Source: Tritrichomonas foetus (lineage: Eukaryota > Parabasalia > Tritrichomonadida > Tritrichomonadidae). Taken from it: a DNA stretch of 26,087 nucleotides. The stretch covers positions 1-26,087 of the forward strand of contig MLAK01001355.1 in assembly GCA_001839685.1 (NCBI GenBank). The letters run 5' to 3'. The position numbers and the translations under genes are program-made. This document shows, one piece after another, positions 8,766-16,150 of the stretch (position 1 is its first letter; each line of letters starts with the position of its first letter). The notes below the pieces were generated by a model. The model searched no databases. It saw only the letters and a list, made by a program, of their open reading frames with translations, and had not been told where the DNA came from.

Positions 8766-9842
8766 CTATAATAGCAAACAACAACAATACTGAGAATCAT
8801 AAGTATCGTCACCACGTGGGGAAATAAGAGGTGCCTGGTTCAGTCCAGGGTACCTCCTTGCAGAGAGTGGCACTTTCTGCCTGAGGAGCCTTCTTCTTCG
8901 ATGGCGGGCAGACATTTTCGTTGAGCTCAGTGCGCCATAAGCATTTTGATTTGCATCATCTGAGTTCACTTCAATGCTTTCATCGAATGGAAGATCTGAC
9001 CAATCGTATGGATCATCCATTTTTATTTTGTATCGGCGCATGATGCTCTCTAATGCCGAGTAGATGAATTTATAGTTCGGCTTCTGCTCGTAGGTCATCT
9101 TGCAAATGTATTTCCACACATCGCATAATTCTGGTGTGCGAGATTTGAAGAACTTCGAGGCGTTGAAGTGCTTTTTGCTTTTGTAAATGTCTCTTCTATT
9201 GTCAAATTGGCGCCAAGGAAGTCTAGCCGTAATTAGGTCAACAATAACATAATACCATGAAAACAGGTCGTCTCGTCTCGACAGGTCTTTGTTGAGGTGG
9301 GCGTTCACTGAGGCAAAGATCGCTGTGCCTCGGAAGCCCGGATAGTGTCTCGGCGGGTAATGTTTTCCATTTTCATCGATATATATTTTTGAGAGGCCGT
9401 AGTCGATTAAAGCGATGGGGATATCAACTGAATTCGTTATCAGAATGTTGGCTGGCTTGATATCGCGATGAATGACGCCACAATTATGGACATCTTCGAT
9501 GGCTTTCAATAAGTGCCAGGCAACTCGAATTCCTGATGAAAATGACAATCTGTTTTTCTCGGTCTTATGGAGAACGCTGCTCAGACTCGGTCCAAGCAGA
9601 TTCATCACATAATATTCGAATCGAGGAGTTAATCCAGAACTGATGTATTTTGGCGCGTATTTTGACTCTTGGATGATTTGGAGGATTTTGCTTTCAAACA
9701 TTATTGTTTTGTGGCGATTTGTTCGGGGTTCTGTTTTGGCAGCATAAATCTTGCCGTCAACAGTCGAGCGGACTGTATAAATTTCTCCGAAGCTGCCAAT
9801 ACCAATTCGCGTCTGTATTTGAAATTCGTCTAAATCTTGCAT
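8766..9842 (-). CDS. Casein kinase 1 family Ser/Thr kinase with lipid-anchor C-terminus
   Basis: 358 residues from the ATG at 9842. The frame extends 53 codons upstream, but an initiator-like TCATTTC lies 11 bases before this ATG, so the longer form is unlikely. Motifs are the glycine loop RIGIGSFGEIY (13-22), K36, HRDIKPAN (125-132), DYG at 147-149 (DFG position), and the CK1-specific GTAIFASVNAH (172-182, replacing the usual APE block). SRRDD at 188-192 and ITARLPWR complete the kinase core. A basic segment RHRRRRLLR precedes the tail. The protein ends CCCLLL: the last four residues form a CaaX-type box (CLLL) with two further cysteines beside it. This predicts prenylation and possibly palmitoylation, and so membrane location, like the lipid-anchored Yck kinases of yeast. 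Candidate roles are trafficking and endocytosis. Confidence 0.93.
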   Translation of the reverse strand: MQDLDEFQIQTRIGIGSFGEIYTVRSTVDGKIYAAKTEPRTNRHKTIMFESKILQIIQESKYAPKYISSGLTPRFEYYVMNLLGPSLSSVLHKTEKNRLSFSSGIRVAWHLLKAIEDVHNCGVIHRDIKPANILITNSVDIPIALIDYGLSKIYIDENGKHYPPRHYPGFRGTAIFASVNAHLNKDLSRRDDLFSWYYVIVDLITARLPWRQFDNRRDIYKSKKHFNASKFFKSRTPELCDVWKYICKMTYEQKPNYKFIYSALESIMRRYKIKMDDPYDWSDLPFDESIEVNSDDANQNAYGALSSTKMSARHRRRRLLRQKVPLSARRYPGLNQAPLISPRGDDTYDSQYCCCLLL

Positions 9843-10536
9843 TTTGAAGAAATGATTGGAAGATCTGTTTTGTGTGATCAACAGTTTCAAATTGAAAAGG
9901 TTATCATCTCTAGACCATTTATCACCTGAATAGATTATTATTCTCTCAATTAATTGAAAATGTAGAAAAATATTGTTTGAATTCCGGTAAATGAAATTCA
10001 ATGAATCATTTAGAATTCAATAATTCGTCCATAATTACTATCAATTTTTCGATCCTATCTACGATCAAGTTCTTCTGAGAGATAACGACAATGTTTTGTA
10101 GGTTATACTAATTTCTTGATAACAAGAATTTATATTTTTTAATTCCCGAAAGAAAATTAGTGAATCTGGAATGAGTATCGAGAAAAATGGGAATTTATGT
10201 GAAGAACATGAATTTGGCCAAAATATTTCCATTCATTTTTTCAAAAAACTTCAGAAACATTATTTTTGAAAAAGTTTTAAAACTATATGATCATTCAAAT
10301 ATCTACCCTTCAAACAGTTTTTACTTGATTTTCAAAATATCTGGAATTATAATTATTTTCATTCAATTATTCATATAGTTTAGGAAATATTCAGAGAAAC
10401 CGATTTATCGTATATATTAATTTAATAGATGTATACAAACCAAATAGTCTTAACGTACGAAATCACTAAATTGATCCTTATCATCAGTATTACTTAATAC
10501 CATCAGTCAAAAATCAAAACCCAAATAGCTAAAAGA
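9843..10536. other. Intergenic region upstream of CK1
   Basis: The first bases hold the CK1 promoter. A 63-codon plus-strand ORF starts at an ATG at 10187 and ends at 10378, with a hydrophobic C-terminus (IIIIFIQLFI). Its composition (F, I, K, N, L) is what AT-rich DNA gives by chance and I do not call it a gene. Nothing else is recognisable. Confidence 0.45.
9847..9855 (-). promoter_or_regulatory. Initiator-like motif of the CK1 gene
   Basis: On the minus strand TCATTTCTT matches the first seven positions of TCAYTWY exactly. A(+1) at 9853 gives an 11-base leader to the ATG at 9842, which is why the short start is chosen. Confidence 0.6.
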
Positions 10537-11144
10537 ATGACGAAAATTTCCCTTATCGCAAACTTCGCAAATGGCCGAATTCAAAAATATTTCGAAAATG
10601 ATTCTGAAGAAGCTATTGTTTCAGTTTTCGGGTGAACAGCTTTCAGTCAATTGTTAAATCTATTTTTTATAGTTATGAGCCATATTTATTCATAGTTTTG
10701 AAATTTTGCAACAATTAAACCGAAAAAAGAGCGATTTTGGAGAAAGCCTAAAAAAAAATTGTGAGAAGCTTTTTTTCCAAGAATCACAAAGATTATAATA
10801 CTGCTTCCCATAATTCTATTTACACTTCTTCTATCGATTTTTAATTAAAAATCGCGAAAATTTTGATAGTTTTAACTCAGTGATGTTGAATTAATTCAAT
10901 TTCCATTTGACAAATATGAATGTATTGAAATCTTTTCTGTCATAAAATTTTAGTATATGAAGAAAATAGACTGGCAGTCCTCAACAGCACATTCTCAAGC
11001 AGGGATACAGATACAACGATTGAAAGACCAAATCAAGAAAAATGGAATCCAATATGTTTTTTTCCAGACTCGATGCCAAGTGAATTTTCTGATGACTCGC
11101 CATTTAGATGGCAAAACATTCGTAATCTTCTCATTGATGCCTAA
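10537..11144 (+). pseudogene. Possible decayed or split gene, family unknown
   Basis: Two protein-like stretches lie on the plus strand. The first starts at an ATG at 10537 and runs 32 codons (MTKISLIANFANGRIQKYFE at its start) to a TGA at 10633-10635. Dropping one base in the GGG at 10630-10632 lets it continue as GEQLSVNC for eight more codons. The second is open from 10929 to a TAA at 11142-11144 (71 codons) without an initial ATG; it includes RLAVLNSTFSSRDTDTTIE and ends with SPFRWQNIRNLLIDA. The 290 bases between are AT-rich with only scattered coding-like pieces. This could be a gene remnant or, less likely, two exons. The TTTTAG at 10948-10953 resembles a splice acceptor, but no trichomonad GTAYGT donor or ACTAAC branch motif is seen. 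I do not recognise the protein. Confidence 0.4.
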
Positions 11145-11564
11145 ATTTTTTTTATTTATATCAAAATTATTAATATTTTTTTTATACTTCATTTTTGTAT
11201 TTTGGAAAACATTATAATTTTCGATGGAGGGTCATATGATAATAAAAAGCACGATTTATGATAAGAAATAATCAAGATATTAATGCTATAAAATCACTTT
11301 TTATCTCAATAATTCTCAGAAATTTCTGTGGGGTTTATTTTTTTCTCCCAATTTTTTTTTGGATTTGGTTTTCTCTGTATCTTGATTTTTAAATTATAAT
11401 ATTTATATATTATTAATAGGATTACAATTAAATAATTTTTAGATGACAATAATATCAACAATTATTCATTTAGATCTCTCAATAGTCTTCTACATCTAGA
11501 ACTAGTTAGTTTGTATACATCTAATTTAATACTCATCCATTCACTCAAGGAATTTTTATATAAC
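11145..11564. other. AT-rich intergenic spacer upstream of the Sec23-like gene
   Basis: Long A/T runs, no convincing reading frame on either strand. TTCACT at 11540-11545 is a weak initiator candidate, about 30 bases before the start codon. Confidence 0.4.
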
Positions 11565-11609
11565 ATGTCGTTTGATGGAAGTATCATTCAATGCATTTCC
11601 AAAGAATGA
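11565..11609 (+). other. Upstream ORF overlapping the Sec23-like start
   Basis: An ATG at 11565, 10 bases before the main ATG and in another frame, opens a 14-codon reading frame ending at TGA 11607-11609, inside the main coding region. If transcription starts near 11542 it would be the first AUG met by the ribosome. Whether it is used is unknown. Confidence 0.4.
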
Positions 11610-13254
11610 TGATTTGAAAAAGAAAACACGCCTTCCATCTGTGATCTCTTTCACTCCATGCCATTCAACAATCGACAAGTCGTTTTCGGCCCCTCCCGAC
11701 CAAATTTCCTCGTGTCATATCTGCAAGGCATTCCTGTCGCCCCAGTCAAAGGTAAATGGAAACCATTGGAGTTGCCAAATCTGCGGAAACATGAATAAGT
11801 TTCATGATCAAGAAATAGCCAAATATCAAATGGCCAATCAAAAAATCGAGAATATTTTCCGAGTTGACGACGATAACCCTCTAATTTATGCAATTTACTT
11901 ATCAACCAACATGCGCGATGACGATTTCATTCGAGCCAAAATTTTTTGTTGTTCGATATTACGACATATGAACTCTAATTCTCGCTGTTTTGTATTTGTT
12001 GGAACGGACGATGCCCAGTACGCCATTCTGGCTCCTCCCGCTGACGGTGATAGCAAAACCAATTTTATCAAAAATCAATCCGCTTCACTTGTTCGATTTC
12101 CATCAATCAACTTTTTCATAGGACTTGATTTGGCCAACTTTTTCTTTTCAAGCGAGAACGAATCTTCAGCCGAAAGGGCGATCGAAAATTTATTTCCGTC
12201 AGGCGATTCTGACCCAGTTTTGAAGCTTTCTGAGATTTCAATCACACTCTCAAAAGTGCTCGAAGGAACTGCATTACGAACTTTTGGCCTTATCAGCAAA
12301 ATTGAAAGTAATGCATATCCGATATTCGAAACCATGCGGAATCAAATGATTAGAATAGATTTGATAGTTTGCAATGCTCCTTCTTATGATGTGAAGGCGT
12401 TGAAATTGGCAGAAGAGCTTCAAGGATCAATTCATATAATTAATTTGATTAATCCCGCACTTCAAGCGCAAGTGCTAATTGAGCAACAAACATTCTTCCA
12501 TGTTTTGGCGCACTGCTCTGGGAAAATGAGCGGCCTGGAATGGAAAAAAATGCATCATCCATACTCTCAAATAGTCAATCTTTCAGTTCACCTTCCTGTT
12601 TTAACAAATGATGACCAAACTCTTGCTTATGAAGTCAATCCTTTACCGAATCAGCAAACGCTTTATTTTCAAACTACCGTTAAATTCATTACGGTGAAAG
12701 GAAATAAAACATTTTTCGTTTTTCGTTCATTTAATTTGGAAATTCGAACTTCGGAAATTTTCAACGAAATTCTTGAAAAAGTGAATTGGGACTGTGTGTT
12801 TTGGTTTTGGGCTCGAATGTTTACATATAAAACTCACTCTGAATGTACGACACTTCTTTTTCGGACAGCTGCTGCTATAATTCATGAATTAGGTGATTCT
12901 GTACCTGATAATTTCATTAAATCTGTTTGCATCATGCCTGATTTTCATTTAATGTCAGACGATTGGAAAAATCGGTGGCTTGGAGTCGAGCTCTTGTGCA
13001 GCTTACCACCAAAGAAATTGAATTTCTTCCCTAAAATGGTTGAAAAAGGAAATTCTAAGTTTCTTTTATCACCAAATGGAGTGGACTGGCTATCTGCAGG
13101 TGAAACGGAAAATGGAAGGCGAGCTCTCCTTGAAGTGCAGAAAGATTTTCCATTTTACTTCAGTGTTGCACCGAAAGCATCTTTTTGCTTCACAAGAATT
13201 GATCAGAATCGTGTTGATAAGTTGTATGATATTGCTGAGGCAATGAATATCTAA
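11575..13254 (+). CDS. Sec23-like COPII coat protein, short form
   Basis: 559 residues from the ATG at 11575. The N-terminal block EVSFNAFPKN...RLPSVISFTP matches the Sec23 opening (VRFSWNVWP...P.AALFTP), followed by a zinc finger C47-x2-C50...C67-x2-C70 in SSCHICKAF...SCQICGN. A divergent trunk region follows, then a beta-sandwich/helical part (YFQTTVKFITVKGNKTFFVF to TAAAIIHELGD). Sec23 is the Sar1 GTPase-activating subunit of the COPII coat at ER exit sites. Typical Sec23 is about 760 residues; this one stops about 200 short and the C-terminal gelsolin-like domain that carries the GAP arginine is not evident. It might instead be a divergent Sec23/Sec24 paralogue. The stop is merged with TAAA, and a (TTTA)5 run follows at 13263. 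It is convergent with the CDC48-like gene. Confidence 0.75.
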   Translation: MEVSFNAFPKNDDLKKKTRLPSVISFTPCHSTIDKSFSAPPDQISSCHICKAFLSPQSKVNGNHWSCQICGNMNKFHDQEIAKYQMANQKIENIFRVDDDNPLIYAIYLSTNMRDDDFIRAKIFCCSILRHMNSNSRCFVFVGTDDAQYAILAPPADGDSKTNFIKNQSASLVRFPSINFFIGLDLANFFFSSENESSAERAIENLFPSGDSDPVLKLSEISITLSKVLEGTALRTFGLISKIESNAYPIFETMRNQMIRIDLIVCNAPSYDVKALKLAEELQGSIHIINLINPALQAQVLIEQQTFFHVLAHCSGKMSGLEWKKMHHPYSQIVNLSVHLPVLTNDDQTLAYEVNPLPNQQTLYFQTTVKFITVKGNKTFFVFRSFNLEIRTSEIFNEILEKVNWDCVFWFWARMFTYKTHSECTTLLFRTAAAIIHELGDSVPDNFIKSVCIMPDFHLMSDDWKNRWLGVELLCSLPPKKLNFFPKMVEKGNSKFLLSPNGVDWLSAGETENGRRALLEVQKDFPFYFSVAPKASFCFTRIDQNRVDKLYDIAEAMNI

Positions 13255-13262
13255 ACATGTTT

Positions 13263-13282
13263 TTTATTTATTTATTTATTTA
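13263..13282 (+). promoter_or_regulatory. (UUUA)5 element in the 3' UTR of the Sec23-like gene
   Basis: Five perfect TTTA units start 9 bases after the stop codon. The sequence contains UUAUUUAUU, the core of AU-rich elements that in animals set mRNA stability. A similar run occurs in the 3' UTR of the convergent gene and after the pseudogene at 15537. A simple microsatellite is the alternative. Confidence 0.4.
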
Positions 13283-13412
13283 CATTTGCCGAATTAAATA
13301 ATTATGGTTAACTATAACATTTGAAGGATCCAATTCATATATAGTTTAAAGTGAAAAATAATTATTGATTATCGATTCAATGTTTTTTACTTGATAAATC
13401 TAAAAATTAAAA

Positions 13413-13424
13413 TAAATAAATAAA
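13413..13424 (-). promoter_or_regulatory. (UUUA)3 element in the 3' UTR of the CDC48-like gene
   Basis: On the minus strand three TTTA units lie about 24 bases after the stop codon at 13448. It is complementary to the (TTTA)5 of the convergent gene 130 bases away, so overlapping transcripts could pair there. Confidence 0.35.
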
Positions 13425-13447
13425 CAAATTGAGATGATAAAAATCCC

Positions 13448-15247
13448 TCATTTCTTTATCCTTGGTGCAAAAGGATCAATTTTTCCGGCTTTTTTCGCTG
13501 TAGACTTTTTCGGTGGATCATGGCTTTGTGCAAAAGGATCAGCACTTTCAATTTGCCCCATTTTATTGCCTCCACTTGCCTGTTGCTGTCGGCCGAACAT
13601 ATCATTTTGGGCAAATGGATCATTCACAGGTGGTTTTTCGTCAAACTCACTAATAGTATTATTATTACTTCCACTTTCTGACATAGCAAATGGATTTCGA
13701 CTGTTTCGTTGATTTTGTTGACTACTACCACCAAAAATGTCATCGCCACCTATATTAGCAAATGGATCATCACTATTTTTCACATTTGCATTATTCATAT
13801 TTCCAGTAGAATTTGCATTAGTGTTAAATGGGTCACCAGCCATTATTTTACTGTTCGTTGGAGTTGTGTTTGACTGGAATGGATTAGAATTCAATGAAAA
13901 ATCGCCAAAACTGTCTGGACTGCCTGCAGGCAGCTCTTTATTCAAACCTAGAGCACTTGCATTACCAAATTCAATGGAGCTGATATCAGTCAGTTGAAAA
14001 GGTCCTTCATCTAAAGCGGATTGATTTAATGATGATCTAGTTGATGAAAATTCGAAAGCTTTTGTTAATAATTCTTCAAAAACTCGCTTTTCAAGATCAC
14101 CTGGACTATTAGAAGATTCAGCAAATTTCTCTAAAGTATCATTATCTATTTTCATACCACGTGTCATTTTATGAAGTATTTCTAGTTTCTTTTCACGTCC
14201 TGGTGGTGGAATTTCAATAATTTGTGCAAAACGGTTGACATTTTTTAGGGCTTGTGGAATTAATGTTGAATCTCGAGTAGCTGCAATTACCACAATATTG
14301 CCACGTGCAAGCATCATATCTAAAGCTGCTATAAAGGCAAGAAACAGGCGCTTGTCAACATTACCATTGATATATTGGTCTTGAATAATTACATCTAATT
14401 CATCAACAAAAACAATTGATGGTGCTTTAGCGATGGCTCTATCAGCCAGCTTTCGCATTATGACAGAGGCATCTTCAGCATTTCGAGCGAGAAGGTCAAG
14501 CCCAGGAATTCTTTCAAAGTGACAAGGCGACTCATTTTGAATCGCACGAGAAAGATGCGTTTTTCCACATCCAGATGGCGCAGAAAGAAGAATGCCTCGA
14601 AATGTTTTTATTCCAAAAGTTTCATAAATGTTTGGCTGAAGGATTGGCAACTCAATGGCCGAACGAAGGTCTCTTAATTGCGGCTCAATTCCGCCAAAAT
14701 CATCATATGAAATTTCATCATATCGCTTCATATCCCGCGCACGTGTGACGGTTTGGTTTTTGATGATGATTGAAGCGCGATTTCTGACAATAACGAAGTT
14801 CGCTGGAGTGCAGGACATCACTTTAAACTCGATTATTCGATGAAGGGCGAAAACTGGAATGACGAAATTTGGGGTCATCGGAAGCGATACTAAATTTGCG
14901 TTGAAAATATCTTGAAAGTTACCGGCAAGTCCGTCAACTGTATCGTCGATTGGTGCAACTGTTACTGAGTCGGCTGGGACGCATTTTGAGAAGGCGTCGA
15001 CAATGACGATTTGCCCTAAAAATGCTGATAGATTAATTCGGAGGCATCTACTCATTCGAATTGTGGAAACAGGAATACTTCCGTCTCCCGTGTAAGCGCT
15101 GGCAAGAATCGTTTTCCTCATTCGAGATCGAATTCTGACGATCATTCCGTCTGTAAGATTGAGTGCTGCCATTTTCGATGGATGCAAATATACGTGAAAA
15201 TCTGTAGGTTCTAATACTCGATCGACAATTAGTTGAATTGTTGTCAT
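13448..15247 (-). CDS. Single-ring CDC48/p97-like AAA protein with DPF/NPF tail
   Basis: 599 residues from the ATG at 15247. Residues 1-170 match the CDC48 N-domain: IRMSRCLRINL, then APIDDTVDGLAGN (99-111; p97 has PIDDTVEGITGN), then IIEFKVM. SYDDFGGIEPQL (180-191) opens one AAA domain with Walker A APSGCGKT (223-230) and Walker B IVFVDELD (278-285). The sensor-1 Asn of AATN is Arg (AATRDS), and of the two arginine-finger positions only the one in VNRF is kept (the other is Asn). After the lid, where p97 has a second ATPase ring, there are about 190 low-complexity N/S/G/Q residues with five DPF and two NPF motifs, ending DPFAPRIKK. DPF binds AP-2-type adaptor ears and NPF binds EH domains in known endocytic proteins. 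ATP hydrolysis may be weak. A role remodelling coats or cargo on membranes is inferred. Confidence 0.88.
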   Translation of the reverse strand: MTTIQLIVDRVLEPTDFHVYLHPSKMAALNLTDGMIVRIRSRMRKTILASAYTGDGSIPVSTIRMSRCLRINLSAFLGQIVIVDAFSKCVPADSVTVAPIDDTVDGLAGNFQDIFNANLVSLPMTPNFVIPVFALHRIIEFKVMSCTPANFVIVRNRASIIIKNQTVTRARDMKRYDEISYDDFGGIEPQLRDLRSAIELPILQPNIYETFGIKTFRGILLSAPSGCGKTHLSRAIQNESPCHFERIPGLDLLARNAEDASVIMRKLADRAIAKAPSIVFVDELDVIIQDQYINGNVDKRLFLAFIAALDMMLARGNIVVIAATRDSTLIPQALKNVNRFAQIIEIPPPGREKKLEILHKMTRGMKIDNDTLEKFAESSNSPGDLEKRVFEELLTKAFEFSSTRSSLNQSALDEGPFQLTDISSIEFGNASALGLNKELPAGSPDSFGDFSLNSNPFQSNTTPTNSKIMAGDPFNTNANSTGNMNNANVKNSDDPFANIGGDDIFGGSSQQNQRNSRNPFAMSESGSNNNTISEFDEKPPVNDPFAQNDMFGRQQQASGGNKMGQIESADPFAQSHDPPKKSTAKKAGKIDPFAPRIKK

Positions 15248-15270
15248 CACATTTTATGTCAGAAAAGTGA
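15247..15270 (-). promoter_or_regulatory. Initiator and start-stop AUG-UGA in the CDC48-like leader
   Basis: On the minus strand TCACTTT (15270-15264) fits TCAYTWY exactly; A(+1) at 15268 gives a 20-base leader. Within it ATGTGATG (15252-15245) holds an upstream ATG immediately followed by TGA, whose last base is the A of the main ATG at 15247. A ribosome would meet this start-stop unit first. Confidence 0.55.
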
Positions 15271-15536
15271 CAATGTCAAATCTAAATAATGGCGAATTAA
15301 CCGCTAGATAGTGGTCAAAAATTGTCCTTTAATCGAAAATTCTAAAAACCGAGTAATTATATTTTGATAATGAAAATTCTAATCTTATATGTATTACATT
15401 ATTATATTAGTATTTTCAGCGAATATTTTTTTAATCTCATAACATATTTATCCAACAATATTGTTCAAATTATTTCTATCATGGGCTCATAATTGAGCTG
15501 TCCTCGTGAAATAAATAAATAATTATATTAAAAATA

Positions 15537-16050
15537 TTAAAAATACGGCTTCATTGCCCAAAAGTCATCATCATTGAAAAATGTTGTTGATTCTTCTTCT
15601 CCAACAATTCCTAATGAATTTGCCTGGCTTTCTCTTGTTTCTGAATTCATTTAGTTTGCAACTCCAACGTGTAGATCATCAGGTGGAAGCTGCTGCCTGC
15701 CAACAAGACACATCAAACATTCAAGGCTTGAGAAAGAATTATGGAGCACAAGGTTAACCCATTGTTCATGATAGCACTGTAATCCTTCCACTAGTATTTC
15801 TATTGGAGCACCAATGATTGAGTCAAGAATTGCAACTTCAACCTAAAAAATGAATCTTTGATTCGGTTCTGAACAAATGAAGTGATGATGGTCGAATAAA
15901 ATAGACGTCCATATCTCCAATGTTTTGAACATTTTTTATCTTGTCTTGATGATTTAGCCAAGATATCAAAAGATCAGTGAACTGATTGATGGATTGTTTT
16001 TCAATTTTTATTTGGCCATCAATTAAATGATATCATTGAAAAATTTTCAT
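15537..16050 (-). pseudogene. Disrupted gene, about 170 codons, family unknown
   Basis: Strong coding character runs along one strand through three breaks. An ATG at 16050 (MKIFQ) is followed at once by TGA (16035-16033). The same frame is then open for 64 codons to 15841, including LIDGQIKIEKQSINQFTDLL and GDMDVYFIRPSSLHLFRTES. Near 15840 the reading moves by one base into a frame that starts VEVAILDSIIGAPIEILVEG and continues through LQCYHEQWVN to LPPDDLHVGVAN. A TAA (15653-15651) interrupts that frame, which then continues MNSETRESQANSLGIVGEEE...DFWAMKPYF to TAA at 15539-15537. Frameshift plus two nonsense codons suggests a pseudogene. Unrecognised introns are the alternative, since the shift point reads TTTTTTAG/GTTGAAG, but no donor motif was found. 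I do not recognise the family. The 5' end lies 100 bases from the divergent MED13 gene. Confidence 0.7.
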
Positions 16051-16113
16051 ATTCAATGAATTTCTAAATGGTTAACTATAATTTTGGTTAAAAAAGAATG
16101 ATCGATCATTTTT

Positions 16114-16120
16114 TCACCTT
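16114..16120 (+). promoter_or_regulatory. Initiator-like motif of the MED13 gene
   Basis: TCACCTT at 16114-16120, within a partly palindromic CACC-TTTAAAT-GGTG block (16115-16129), lies 31-37 bases before the ATG at 16151. It deviates from TCAYTWY at one position. Confidence 0.35.
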
Positions 16121-16150
16121 TAAATGGTGATTTTATAACAATTTCCACAT

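Noticed and set aside
9843..10001. 53-residue N-terminal extension of CK1
   Set aside because: The extension covers the initiator-like TCATTTC motif and has no kinase-family counterpart; the start at 9842 fits the family.
10995..11217. 86-codon plus ORF (start 10957) and 65-codon minus ORF in the same place
   Set aside because: A third frame here (10929-11144) has far more balanced composition; these two are probably its shadows.
11651..12335. Minus-strand ORFs of 84 and 86 codons inside the Sec23-like gene
   Set aside because: Antisense shadows of a well-supported gene.
13434..14843. Plus-strand ORFs opposite the CDC48-like gene
   Set aside because: Shadows of the repetitive N/S/DPF tail and the AAA domain on the other strand.
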